Source: Yoonia sp. BS5-3
GTDB lineage: Bacteria; Pseudomonadota; Alphaproteobacteria; Rhodobacterales; Rhodobacteraceae
DNA length: 64,000 bases
Reading direction: 5' to 3'
Assembly: GCF_038069655.2 (NCBI RefSeq)
Contig: NZ_CP150951.2
Span: forward strand, 3,836,868 to 3,900,867
The position numbers and the translations under genes are program-made. The notes under the pieces were generated by a model, which saw nothing but the letters and a program-made list of their open reading frames with translations, did not search any database and was not told where the DNA came from. This document shows positions 52,711 through 61,520 of this stretch, in pieces (positions within the stretch are counted from its first letter, which is position 1; the number at the start of each line of letters is the position of its first letter).

Positions 52711-54444
52711 ATGAATCCACGTGTATCAGTCCCCAAAATATTCCTGCGTGGCAACAAGTGGTATGTCCGTGTGCAGGTGCCAAAGTCGATGCAGGAACGC
52801 CTGCGACGCAAGGAATACTGGGTTTCGTTACGAACATCTGATCGTGCCGAAGCATTGCAACATGCAACCGCCGCCACTCAGAAGAAGCGCCGTGAGATAT
52901 CTGCGGTGTATCGTAGGCTGAGCGCCATCAAGGAAACACTTCACGAACTAGATACTGATCAGCAGATTGCGTTGGGACGAGAAGCCTATGCTATCCACAT
53001 TCGTGGTGGCGCTGATCTGGTCGCAGAGTTTGAGAGCAGTGGCTTCGACTGCCTGAAGTCATTTACCGAGGCACGTTCCGAAACCGTAGATGATATGATT
53101 GTGAGGTTGCGATTGGCGCGATTTGATACCCCGCACATTCGAACAATGGCGCTCACCTTGATGGAAGAGAACGGTATCAGGTTGCCAGAGGGGTCTTTGG
53201 CCTTTCAGCAGCTATTGGAAATCTGCGCTACTACTTTCATTGAGGCCAAGAGAAATGAATTGGCCTTGTTGAAAGGTCGTGCAGTGCATGATGCCCCCAA
53301 TCCGCACTACGTCGATACGGTTACAGGTGGACCGAAGGAATACATCTCCCTTGGTGACCAGCTTGCCATGCCGCCTGAACCAACGCCGAGCCTAACCGCG
53401 TTGATGGAGAAATTCTTGGATAACCCGACTAAGCTGCGGACCGACAAGACGAAGAAGTCCATCAGGGGCTATTTGGGAGTAGTATTTCAAATCCTTGGTG
53501 ACGACACGCCAGTCGATGAGATTACCGAAGCGGATTGCGAACGGGTGCGTGATCTTATCGCCAGGCTCCCACCAAACTTCATGAAGCTCCCCGACGCTGA
53601 CAAGCACACCTTGGACGAACTCGCCGATGTTGCAGAACGCAAGAAGATGGCAAAGCTATCACCAACAGGTGTGAACAACTACCTACGCTGGTTGCTGACC
53701 TTCCTGGCATATTTCCACCGCAAGGGAATGATGAATCGGATGCCAACGGCCTATGCTGAGATCAAAGTGGCCGACCCTGTGCGAAAACAGGATAAGCGAG
53801 AAGCATTCTCCAACGATCAGTTGAACATCATCTTTCGCAGTCGGGTGTATCAGGACCACGAACGTGAAAGCAGCCTGTTCTGGGTGCCTCTGATCGCACT
53901 TTGGAATGGTATGCGGTCGAACGAAATCTGCCAGTTGGATGTGGCGGATATCAAACTAGAAGAAAATGTCTGGGGCTTTGATGTCACGCACATTAGCACC
54001 ACGGGTGATGACGACAAGTCTGTGAAGACTAGCAGTTCGATCCGATTTGTCCCAATGCACCCACGATTGATTGATTTTGGTCTGTTGGATTTCCATGCAG
54101 CGCGTCCAAAGGATGCAAAGCTGTTCGGTGACATCACCCGTGGTGTTGATGGTTATTATTCGACCAACTTCAGCAAGAAGGTTAACCGCTACCTCAAAAA
54201 GATCGGCGCACACGGGCCGAAGCACAAATTTCATTCCTTCCGTCACAACTTCCGCGATGCGTTGCGAAGAGGCCGTGTGGATCGTGAGATCGGCAAGGCA
54301 CTCGGTGGTTGGACAGGTGGAAACACCGATGCGTTCGACATCTACGGTAATGGATTCGAGGTGGGTGAACTCTGCAATGAGATCGCTCTAGTGGACTATC
54401 CCCAAGTGGATTGGTCGGTCATTAGGAATACTCAGCCAATCTGA
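52711..54444 (+). CDS. Tyrosine recombinase / island integrase
   Basis: A 577-residue tyrosine recombinase. Catalytic residues are Arg402 (GMRSNE), His508 and Arg511 (HSFRHNF), Trp534 in the place of the second His, and Tyr545 (DIYGNGF). The N-terminal part begins with a DNA-binding arm (PKIFLRGNKWYVRVQVPKS) typical of large island integrases in alphaproteobacteria. It probably inserts its element at the tRNA-Ser gene next door. Base use is visibly less G+C-rich than the chromosome. The stop abuts the convergent metallopeptidase fragment. Confidence 0.92.
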   Translation: MNPRVSVPKIFLRGNKWYVRVQVPKSMQERLRRKEYWVSLRTSDRAEALQHATAATQKKRREISAVYRRLSAIKETLHELDTDQQIALGREAYAIHIRGGADLVAEFESSGFDCLKSFTEARSETVDDMIVRLRLARFDTPHIRTMALTLMEENGIRLPEGSLAFQQLLEICATTFIEAKRNELALLKGRAVHDAPNPHYVDTVTGGPKEYISLGDQLAMPPEPTPSLTALMEKFLDNPTKLRTDKTKKSIRGYLGVVFQILGDDTPVDEITEADCERVRDLIARLPPNFMKLPDADKHTLDELADVAERKKMAKLSPTGVNNYLRWLLTFLAYFHRKGMMNRMPTAYAEIKVADPVRKQDKREAFSNDQLNIIFRSRVYQDHERESSLFWVPLIALWNGMRSNEICQLDVADIKLEENVWGFDVTHISTTGDDDKSVKTSSSIRFVPMHPRLIDFGLLDFHAARPKDAKLFGDITRGVDGYYSTNFSKKVNRYLKKIGAHGPKHKFHSFRHNFRDALRRGRVDREIGKALGGWTGGNTDAFDIYGNGFEVGELCNEIALVDYPQVDWSVIRNTQPI

Positions 54445-54668
54445 TCAATCCGTCAGCAACACCTCGACCAACCCATCGAGGTGATGCTTGGCCTTTCGCC
54501 AGTCACCAGCATGTGCATCGATCAACCTCCAGAACTCTGTTCCGTGGTCGTGATGTTTGAGGTGGGCAAGTTCATGCACTAGCACATAGTCGATGCAGGC
54601 ACGGGGGGCTTTGATCAGGTGCGGGTTCAAGATGATCTCACCTGCGGGTTGTCTGACGTCAGCGCCTA
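54445..54668 (-). pseudogene. YgjP-like M48 metallopeptidase, C-terminal fragment
   Basis: The last 73 codons of a YgjP/WLM-type metallopeptidase, with the zinc motif HELAHLKHHDHGTEFW. The front of the gene is missing: translation upstream runs into the left end of the IS element at 54669. Members of this family usually sit next to type I restriction or SprT-like genes. The protein is probably not made in active form. Confidence 0.85.
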
Positions 54669-54734
54669 TGGGACAGTTTAGGCCGATTTGATAAGGGAGG
54701 GTTTCTGGCACATCGTAACCACCAAGGAGTGGAG

Positions 54735-55109
54735 ATGAGACAGAAACCCGGAACACGTAAGAGCCACGGTGATAAGGTCGTCAAAGACATCCGCCGTGCG
54801 ACGCGCAAACAGTATTCCGCCGAAGAGAAGATTAGGATCGTGCTGGACGGCCTTAAGGGTGAGGACAGCATTGCCGAGCTTTGCCGTCGAGAGGGCATTG
54901 CTCAGAGCCTGTATTATAGCTGGTCCAAAGAGTTCCTTGAAGCGGGCAAGAAGCGTCTGGCTGGCGACACGGCCCGTGCAGCGACGTCGACCGAAGTCAA
55001 AGACCTTCGTCGGGAATCCCGTGATTTGAAAGAGGTCGTCGCTGAACAAGCCCTGGAGCTACGGCTGCTCAAAAAAAGCATGCTCGGGGATGGGGAGGAC
55101 GACGAATGA
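54735..55109 (+). CDS. IS3-family OrfA, helix-turn-helix protein
   Basis: A 124-residue OrfA. The helix-turn-helix (RKQYSAEEKIRIVLDGLKG, then SIAELCRREGIAQSLYYSWSKEF) lies at about residues 26-70 and a Leu/Glu-rich coiled coil (leucine-zipper type) follows. ATG 54735 is chosen for AAGGAG upstream. It binds the IS ends and partners OrfB. OrfB begins inside its stop (ATGA), rather than by the ribosomal frameshift used in many IS3 relatives. Confidence 0.9.
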   Translation: MRQKPGTRKSHGDKVVKDIRRATRKQYSAEEKIRIVLDGLKGEDSIAELCRREGIAQSLYYSWSKEFLEAGKKRLAGDTARAATSTEVKDLRRESRDLKEVVAEQALELRLLKKSMLGDGEDDE

Positions 55110-56086
55110 GGTACCCCGCATCTGAGAAACTGGAGATCATTCGCCTGGTCGAAGGCTCGCATCTCCCGATCAAGCGAACCCTGGACAAGCTGGGGATTCC
55201 CAGGACCACCTTCTACCGCTGGTACGACCGGTATATGTCAGGTGGCCCCGAGGCGCTTGACGATCGTAGTCCGATACCGTCACGGGTCTGGAACCGCATT
55301 CCCGAGCCCATTCGAGAGAAGATCAGGGACCTGGCTTTGCAGGAAAGCGACCTGTCTCCGCGCGAGTTGGCCGTTCAGTTTACTGATACAGAAAAGTATT
55401 TTGTGTCAGAGGCTTCCGTATATCGCATCCTCAAGTCTTATGATCTGATCACCAGCCCGGCCTATGTGGTTCTGTCAGCCGCCGACGAGTTCAAAGAAAA
55501 GACAACGCGTCCCAACGAGCTATGGCAAACCGACTTCACATATCTGAAGGTCATCGGATGGGGCTGGTTCTATCTCAGCACTATCCTCGATGATTACAGC
55601 CGCTACATCATCGCCTGGAAGCTCTGCACAACGATGAAGGCCGAAGATGTGACCGATACGCTCGACCTCGCGCTGCAGGCTTCGGGCTGCGATCAGGCGA
55701 CGGTGCTGCACAAGCCGCGCCTGCTCAGTGACAACGGGTCGAGCTACATCTCGGGCGAACTGGCTGATTGGCTGGAAGATCAGAAGATGGATCATGTTCG
55801 AGGTGCGCCATATCACCCGCAAACCCAGGGCAAGATCGAAAGGTGGCATCAAACGCTAAAGAACCGCATTCTGCTTGAAAACTACTACCTGCCCGGTGAT
55901 CTCAGACAACAGATCGATGCCTTTGTCGATCACTACAACCACCGGCGTTATCACGAAGGCCTGCAGAACCTCACGCCTGCCGATGTCTACTTCGGGCGCG
56001 GGGAGACTATTTTGAAACAACGAGAAAGGATCAAGCGAAAGACCATCGAAACGCGACGCTTGCTTCACCGCAAATCCGCCGCATAA
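55106..56086 (+). CDS. IS3-family transposase OrfB
   Basis: A 326-residue DDE transposase (rve integrase core). Catalytic residues are Asp143 (QTDFTYLK), Asp209 (LLSDNGSSY) and Glu245 (QGKIERWHQT), with the D-35-E spacing normal for IS3. An N-terminal helix-turn-helix (RTLDKLGIPRTTFYRWYDRY) precedes. It appears intact. It starts in an ATGA overlap with OrfA. Confidence 0.93.
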   Translation: MRYPASEKLEIIRLVEGSHLPIKRTLDKLGIPRTTFYRWYDRYMSGGPEALDDRSPIPSRVWNRIPEPIREKIRDLALQESDLSPRELAVQFTDTEKYFVSEASVYRILKSYDLITSPAYVVLSAADEFKEKTTRPNELWQTDFTYLKVIGWGWFYLSTILDDYSRYIIAWKLCTTMKAEDVTDTLDLALQASGCDQATVLHKPRLLSDNGSSYISGELADWLEDQKMDHVRGAPYHPQTQGKIERWHQTLKNRILLENYYLPGDLRQQIDAFVDHYNHRRYHEGLQNLTPADVYFGRGETILKQRERIKRKTIETRRLLHRKSAA

Positions 56087-56141
56087 TCACGACAGCCAGA
56101 TGCGCCAGACCCTCTCTTAGGTTAGGCAGCCATCTGTCCCA

Positions 56142-56592
56142 AAATCCCTGACGACGGACAGTTACGGTAGCGATCATCTGATATATGGTTTCCAGGCCAA
56201 ACCAGATAGGGTGGATCGAATGCCACGATGTCGAACGACATGTCCTGATATGGCAGATCACGAAAGTCGTATGGACGCTCTAGCACTGTTAGCAGATCAG
56301 ACCCCGTGACGTTCAGATGCGGAGTGCGTTTCCAGAATACTCCACGGCCATAAGTTACATCCGCAATGGTAACATCAGGATCGGCGGCATAAAGCCGTGC
56401 TACCTCTCTGATGAGATCAGCGTTACTGCCACGCACCAGTGCCTCAACAGGATCAGTAACGACTTTTCGTCTGCGTCTGTAGTCGGCCTGCTTGCATTTG
56501 TTCGAACAGAATTTGCGATCAGCGCGGTTGTCGGCGGATGGGATCGGGGCCTTGCAATGGCGACAAGCAGTAACGGAAAATTGGTCATTCAT
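56142..56592 (-). pseudogene. DNA adenine-methyltransferase-like gene, 3' truncated by the IS
   Basis: The first 150 codons of a gene that begins with a Cys4 zinc finger (Cys10, 13, 29, 33: CRHCKAP, KFCSNKCKQ) and continues into a methyltransferase-like domain with the DPPY motif at residues 126-129. From codon 151 the frame is IS sequence. Phage-type N6-adenine methylases have this layout. The missing rest of the gene is not in the window. Confidence 0.8.
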
Positions 56593-56647
56593 GCGTTACG
56601 GCTACGATCAGTTCACGCAGGTTACAACATCAATCAGTTTCATCTCG

Positions 56648-57226
56648 TCAAAGAGGGATGTGACGGTCACGAGATGCACCAGGTAGCCATCGATACAAAG
56701 TTGGCACAGACACCCCAACCGCAGCCGCTGCGTCCTTCACGGGCGTCCCCGATGCCAGCAACTCACGCACGGCATTGATCTTGTCTTCTGTCATGCGTCG
56801 TGGGCGTCCACCGATCCGCCCTTTGGCCCTTGCGGCCTTTAGACCAGCTTGGGTCCTCTCGATCACGAGGTCTCTTTCGAAGGCGGATATTGCACCCATG
56901 ATATGGAAAAGTAACCGACCGCCAGGCGTCTTCGTGTCGATGGCTTCGGTCAAACTCTGGAACTCGATCCCGTTCTTGTTCAAGCGTTCCATGATCTCGA
57001 TGAGGTGTGGGAGGCTGCGGGCTACCCTATCAAGCTTATAGACGACCAGCTTGTCGTCCGAGTTCGGGCGAAGGTATGCGAGTGCTTCTGCAAGCACAGG
57101 TCTGCCCTTCTTGGCACCTGATGCGGTTTCGGTGAAAATCTTCGCACATCCCGCAGCCTTCAACGCTTCGATTTGGGCGGCGTGGGTCTGTGTGTCCGTA
57201 CTGATCCGTGCGTAGCCTATGTTCAT
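56648..57226 (-). CDS. Serine recombinase, resolvase/invertase type
   Basis: A 192-residue small serine recombinase. The catalytic Ser9 is in MNIGYARIST, then LVVYKLDRVARS near 63 and ERDLVIERTQAGL near 115; a C-terminal helix-turn-helix (TPVKDAAAAVGVSVPTLYRWL) binds DNA. ATG 57226 is chosen for its AAGGAGG upstream; 27 upstream residues in frame are rejected. It probably resolves or inverts a segment of the island; its sites are not evident in the window. Confidence 0.93.
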   Translation of the reverse strand: MNIGYARISTDTQTHAAQIEALKAAGCAKIFTETASGAKKGRPVLAEALAYLRPNSDDKLVVYKLDRVARSLPHLIEIMERLNKNGIEFQSLTEAIDTKTPGGRLLFHIMGAISAFERDLVIERTQAGLKAARAKGRIGGRPRRMTEDKINAVRELLASGTPVKDAAAAVGVSVPTLYRWLPGASRDRHIPL

Positions 57227-57389
57227 TGATCCTCCTTCTCGAAACTCATCGACATCATAGCGGGATGAGGCGAAGCTTTCGATAGGGGTAAATGATAAAT
57301 TCAGCATTAGTGTTCTATGGGCCAGGACTAGCGTCCTGACTGAAGCAAACGAGAACTCGGAATATGACCGTTTGTGAGAAACGAAGCGG

Positions 57390-57911
57390 TTAGTGTGGCG
57401 ACCGCCCAGTCGCGATCATGAGATGGTGCTGTTGGTGATGCGCACCGATTGTCATCAATCCAAAGAATCCCAACCCCAGCACCTGGTTTAGCTCTTCATC
57501 TGATCCGACCTGGACCAGCATCGATGCGCCATTACCTATTTCCCCAGCGGTGACGGTCCAATCCGACGATCCCTGCAACATCGGGCTATGTGCCAACACC
57601 ATGCGTCTAATGGACGATGCTACCACATCATCTCCCGTGACCGTGAACGTCACACTCAACTCATCGACCTTTCGCTCAACCGATGCCCTCGTCGTCACGT
57701 TGTCCATATCCACGAGGTGATCACGCAGTGCTTTGATATCTACCTGCGCCCAATCCGTGTTTGGATCATCACGCAGCAGGGTGATAATCTCGGCAATCGC
57801 TGCGAATTGTGACTGGCCCGTTTCGCTTGGTGACCCAGACGTATGTGCATGTTGTGCCATTGCATTGGATGCAACGAGCATCATGGCTGCTGATAAAAGA
57901 CCAAGTTTCAT
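57390..57911 (-). CDS. Exported His-rich protein next to the copper genes
   Basis: A 173-residue periplasmic protein with a signal peptide (cleavage at AMA-QH, residue 19), a His/Met-containing start (QHAHTSG) and a C-terminal GAHHQQHHLMIATG segment. I do not recognise its family. The His clusters suggest metal binding, which fits the copper genes nearby. It is divergent from the Crp/Fnr-type regulator over a 64-bp gap with a perfect palindrome, so the regulator may control it. Confidence 0.7.
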   Translation of the reverse strand: MKLGLLSAAMMLVASNAMAQHAHTSGSPSETGQSQFAAIAEIITLLRDDPNTDWAQVDIKALRDHLVDMDNVTTRASVERKVDELSVTFTVTGDDVVASSIRRMVLAHSPMLQGSSDWTVTAGEIGNGASMLVQVGSDEELNQVLGLGFFGLMTIGAHHQQHHLMIATGRSPH

Positions 57912-57960
57912 TGAACACTCCTATTTCTTGATAACCCTATCCAACTTCACTCTGGCCGCT

Positions 57961-57976
57961 TATGATCTCAATCATA
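57961..57976. promoter_or_regulatory. FNR/Crp-like palindrome TATGATCTCAATCATA
   Basis: A perfect 6-bp dyad, TATGAT-CTCA-ATCATA, close to the FNR-type plan TTGAT-N4-ATCAA. It ends at the first base of the regulator's ATG. The divergent His-rich gene starts 50 bp away. Autoregulation is the likely role. Confidence 0.55.
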
Positions 57977-58542
57977 TGATTTCTGATCCTTTCTCCCATC
58001 TACCCAGGACTGCGTGTCGCGCAATTGACATGCAAAAAGGTGACGTGCTGTTTCGCGAGGATCAGACAACATCGGGACTTTACCGTGTCGTTTCTGGCTG
58101 CGTGACGCTGCAACGCACTGGGCTGGGTGGCGACACCTTGACCCTTCACAGAGCGGTGTCGGGCGGGCTGTTTGCGGAGGCATCAGTCTTCTCAGAGACC
58201 TACCATTGCGATGCGATTTGCACTGCGGCTGGCAGCGTCACAAAGATCGCAAAGGCGGATGTCGTTGCAACGATGCAATCCAATCCTGCGTTCTCCGAAG
58301 GCTTCACAAGGTTGCTGGCTGTTCAGGTCCAACAGTACCGCGCACATATCGAGTTGCTGGCAATCCCGTCCGCCAAGGACCGCATCTTGGCTGCGGTTCA
58401 GGCAGGGTACTTCGATGCTACGGTGATCGAGTTGGCCACCCGAATCAATCTCAGCCATGAAGCCTGTTATCGCGCACTTCGAAGGCTGTGTGATGAGGGG
58501 CTTATGGTTCGCGTAGGTCGCGGAAAATATGCGCTGCCATAG
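57976..58542 (+). CDS. Crp/Fnr-family transcriptional regulator
   Basis: A 188-residue regulator with an N-terminal cyclic-nucleotide-binding-like domain (KGDVLFREDQTTSGLYRVVSG) and a C-terminal winged helix (ELATRINLSHEACYRALRRLCDEG). It is short for the family, and no N-terminal Cys cluster for an FeS centre is seen, so it is unlikely to be a true oxygen sensor. I start at ATG 57976; the longer frame from 57733 overlaps the His-rich gene and is rejected. The signal is unknown. Confidence 0.85.
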   Translation: MISDPFSHLPRTACRAIDMQKGDVLFREDQTTSGLYRVVSGCVTLQRTGLGGDTLTLHRAVSGGLFAEASVFSETYHCDAICTAAGSVTKIAKADVVATMQSNPAFSEGFTRLLAVQVQQYRAHIELLAIPSAKDRILAAVQAGYFDATVIELATRINLSHEACYRALRRLCDEGLMVRVGRGKYALP

Positions 58543-58571
58543 CACCCAATGCTTTTCGGGTTGGTGTGCAA

Positions 58572-58997
58572 TCAGTGCGGTGGGTTCCTGCTGGCTTGGA
58601 CTTCGCGTTCTCGCTCAGACCAAGTTGATCTAATGTAAGCGAGGATATCCCATATCTCGTCATCGGTGAGTGTTTCGCCGAAACCTGGCATCCCGCTATT
58701 GAACCCAGTTACCCCCCTGATCTCCAATACAGCAGCGCCACCGAGCTTGGTGTATTCGAACAGCAGTTCATCATCATGGTGCCACGTGTGACCTGTCCCG
58801 TCATGCGGCGGGGCTGGAAGCACACCATCGGCGTTCGGGGATTGCCAGTTCGGCTGTCCTTCCAGGTTGGCACCGTGGCACGACGCACATTTATCCGCAT
58901 ACAGGCTTTGCCCGGCAACGATGTCGCGGTGATCCCAGTTGTGATCAGCAGTGGCAGTGGAGGCCAGCGACAGCAAGATTGGGATCACCCACCTCAT
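58572..58997 (-). CDS. Exported c-type cytochrome
   Basis: A 141-residue single-haem cytochrome c with a signal peptide (IPILLSLASTATA) and one CASCH haem site at about residues 39-43. A Met ligand lies in GFNSGMPGFGETLTDDE near 110. Start ATG 58997 overlaps the multicopper-oxidase stop (ATGA). It is the last gene of the copper operon. It may pass electrons to or from the multicopper oxidase. Confidence 0.85.
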   Translation of the reverse strand: MRWVIPILLSLASTATADHNWDHRDIVAGQSLYADKCASCHGANLEGQPNWQSPNADGVLPAPPHDGTGHTWHHDDELLFEYTKLGGAAVLEIRGVTGFNSGMPGFGETLTDDEIWDILAYIRSTWSEREREVQASRNPPH

Positions 58998-60304
58998 GCC
59001 ACATTCACCCATGTGCGCATTCCGCCAACGGCATGGCTGAGCATGTGGCAGTGCAGCAGCCAACGACCAGGGTTGTCGAAGACACAGATGACATCACGGC
59101 TTTCACCTGCGTTTACCAAAGTTGTGTCGCGCAGGTCGCCCAAGGTACCATTCTCATCGACTTCATAGAAGTGGTGACCGTGCAGGTGGATGCCATGCGG
59201 GAACGAGGTATCGTTTACAAATGTAATCCGTACCGTCTCGCCATTCTGAAATGATCCGAACGGGTCGCCTTGTAGGTCCGAGACGTTGTTGAACGCCCAG
59301 ATATTGTCGCCATCGTGGCGACCGCCCATTGCACCACCCATCATCGTCAACGTCAAATGTTGCGTGGGATTAGCAGGTGTTGGCAGGTTGGGCGGTGACA
59401 GAGCCATGATCTGCCCAACCACCCTATCCGTATTTGTGCCACTCACAGCCAGATCAGCCAATCTATATGGCCCCTGACGGGTCAACATATCAAACCCAAC
59501 GGGACCAGTGATGTCTACGATCAAGTCGGCCCGTTGTGCGGGTGCGAGGGTAAGCTCGGCCATAGGACGTGGCTCAGATAGAGCCATGCCATCCAAGGCC
59601 ACGACAGACCCGCTGACGCCGCTGATCGCGACGGGAAAGACTCGGTTAGTGGCGGCGTTGATCAGTCGAAACCTGACCCGATCCCCAGTTTTCACCTGAT
59701 CTTGGGATAGGAATGCACGGGCGAAATTTCCCATGTAACCGCCATGGGCGACGCTGTGCATGTCAGTGAACTCATCTGATAGGCTGCCATCTTCCTGCAT
59801 CTGCCAATCTGCCATCAACACAGTGATGTCGTGATCGATATCTGGGGGCGTTTCATCCTCAACAATCAGTGGTCCCATCATGCCACGTGCGACTTGTTCA
59901 TGAGAAATGTAATGGGAATGATACCAATAAGTGCCTTCGTCTGGCGGTATAAAGCTATAGGTTTTGGTGTCGGAGGGTTCGATCAACTCTTGCGTCAGTA
60001 TCGGCACACCATCCATCTGGTTTTCCAGCCTGATGCCGTGCCAATGCACTGCGGTGCCTTCTTCAAGATCGTTCTCGACATCGATGTTCACACGCTCACC
60101 ACGACGCACCCTTAGTTCTGGACCTGGCATTGATCCATTGAAGCCCAGCATGGAAGTCACACCATTTCCATCTGGTAGGATTTGTTGCGTCACCGCTTCG
60201 GCCTTCAATCGTAACGTATCTTCGGCTGCGAATGTGGGCATAGGTAAGATCGCGGTGGCTGAAACGGAGGCCAAGAAGTGTCGTCTATTCATGTGGTGCC
60301 TCAT
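58994..60304 (-). CDS. Multicopper oxidase, Tat-exported
   Basis: A 436-residue, three-domain multicopper oxidase of the CueO/laccase-like kind. A Tat signal is at the start (NRRHFLASVSA). The copper ligands are in HWHGIR, HSHYISH, HGIHLHGHHF and HCHMLSHAVGGM. It probably oxidises Cu(I) to Cu(II) in the periplasm. The ATG at 60304 overlaps the copD stop (ATGA) and is taken; an internal ATG at 60292 directly before the Tat motif is possible. Confidence 0.92.
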   Translation of the reverse strand: MRHHMNRRHFLASVSATAILPMPTFAAEDTLRLKAEAVTQQILPDGNGVTSMLGFNGSMPGPELRVRRGERVNIDVENDLEEGTAVHWHGIRLENQMDGVPILTQELIEPSDTKTYSFIPPDEGTYWYHSHYISHEQVARGMMGPLIVEDETPPDIDHDITVLMADWQMQEDGSLSDEFTDMHSVAHGGYMGNFARAFLSQDQVKTGDRVRFRLINAATNRVFPVAISGVSGSVVALDGMALSEPRPMAELTLAPAQRADLIVDITGPVGFDMLTRQGPYRLADLAVSGTNTDRVVGQIMALSPPNLPTPANPTQHLTLTMMGGAMGGRHDGDNIWAFNNVSDLQGDPFGSFQNGETVRITFVNDTSFPHGIHLHGHHFYEVDENGTLGDLRDTTLVNAGESRDVICVFDNPGRWLLHCHMLSHAVGGMRTWVNVA

Positions 60305-61149
60305 GTTGGCAGAGTCAGGTGTGTTGTCAAAACAGCGGTCGTGCCAAGCACAGCAAGGATGACCAGCCATTCAACAGATATAGATTTAGAGAGATGGCTT
60401 GCAGCGGCTGAATCACCTGCTCGGAGCGCGGGAATGAACCGAAGTTTATTGGCCGCAGCCAACCCCAGCAGAGCACCTATGAGAAGAACCTTGATGATCA
60501 ATGCTTGCCCGTATCCAGTCCCGATAAGTGCGGTGAACGACCCAACAAGCTGGCAGCCCATGTAACCACCAACCATGATCAGCACGGGGACTGTGACAGT
60601 CGCAACAACGCCAAATCGATGCCCCACGTTCGCAGCAATGTTAAAGGTGTCGGGTATCGATGCTAGGCGCTTCAATGGCGTGAGAACGCCGATCCACAGT
60701 GCGACGGTCAGCAAATGCAACGTCAAAGCGATGTCGAGCAGCGTCGTGTCTCGGCTAGAGATGTGTCCGACGTGATCGAATGACCAGATCGCCACGACTC
60801 CCCCCAGAGCCGAGACCCAAGCTCCAACATGCCCCATGAACAAGCCAGCGATCAACAGACCTAGACCCACCAAACGCAATAGCAATGCCGTACCTACAGG
60901 CGTCGTCCATAGCAGGCCCAGCATCTCTGGATCAGTCATACCGCTGAGATCACCCGTCAGGTTGGCTCCGCGTAATGAGAAGGCAAGGATGGTCGCCGCC
61001 AACCCAAGAACGGCGAATGCTGCGGCCAAACCACGTGTGCGATCTAGCCGAAACATCAGCGTCGCCATGACAGTGCCAGCCGCAGTCATCACGCCAAGGT
61101 AAAGGGCAAATTTCGTGACGATGGCCGCCAGTCCAAGCGTATCAGGCAT
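60301..61149 (-). CDS. copD: Copper-resistance membrane protein CopD
   Basis: A 282-residue inner-membrane protein with about eight helices, of the CopD family (copper uptake into the cytoplasm or export partner of CopC). The HLLTVALWIGVLTPLKRL segment near 145 is the family core. It lies 2 bp after copC and overlaps the multicopper-oxidase start. The last ~90 residues (second membrane block) appear complete. Confidence 0.88.
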   Translation of the reverse strand: MPDTLGLAAIVTKFALYLGVMTAAGTVMATLMFRLDRTRGLAAAFAVLGLAATILAFSLRGANLTGDLSGMTDPEMLGLLWTTPVGTALLLRLVGLGLLIAGLFMGHVGAWVSALGGVVAIWSFDHVGHISSRDTTLLDIALTLHLLTVALWIGVLTPLKRLASIPDTFNIAANVGHRFGVVATVTVPVLIMVGGYMGCQLVGSFTALIGTGYGQALIIKVLLIGALLGLAAANKLRFIPALRAGDSAAASHLSKSISVEWLVILAVLGTTAVLTTHLTLPT

Positions 61150-61151
61150 TG

Positions 61152-61493
61152 TTATTCGACAGTGAAGCTAAAGCTACCGTTCAGAGCATGGCCATCCACA
61201 CCAAGCCCACGCCATTCGATCACATAGGTTCCCGCTCCCATGTCGTGCATTGGTAAGGCAAACTCCTGCGTGAAAGCCGTTTGTTCGCCAAGGTCCATGT
61301 CCATGCTGTGTGTGTCGGCATGTGTGATCACGACCCGCGTCAGGCGTATGTCACCTTTGAAGCCCATCAAGACTTCGGTCGGCATCTCCGTGACGGTGGC
61401 CTCGTTAGCTGGTGTCGTTGCATCGAGGGGCGAGTGCGCCATCGCACCCGTGGCCCAAATCCCGATCATGCCTGCAAGTAGAATAGCTTTCAT
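61152..61493 (-). CDS. copC: Copper-binding periplasmic protein CopC
   Basis: A 113-residue CopC. It has a signal peptide cut before AHSPLDA, placing His at the start of the mature chain where it is a Cu(II) ligand, and a C-terminal GTYVIEWRGLGVDGHALNGSFSF motif with the second conserved His. It passes copper to CopD. It lies 27 bp after the first cytochrome gene in the same transcript. Confidence 0.93.
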   Translation of the reverse strand: MKAILLAGMIGIWATGAMAHSPLDATTPANEATVTEMPTEVLMGFKGDIRLTRVVITHADTHSMDMDLGEQTAFTQEFALPMHDMGAGTYVIEWRGLGVDGHALNGSFSFTVE

Positions 61494-61520
61494 TGTTGTT
61501 TCCAGTCTTGTTGTTTGAGA

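Larger units (their letters stand above)
54669..56141 (+). mobile_element. IS3-family insertion sequence
   Basis: A 1473-bp element with imperfect terminal inverted repeats of about 33 bp, both beginning TGGGACAG and ending in TAAG(G/A)GAGGGT. It carries two overlapping genes, orfA and orfB. The bases next to the two ends (CTA and AAA) do not match, so no target duplication is seen. The genes on the two sides are different and both cut, which points to a deletion or recombination at this IS. Confidence 0.88.
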
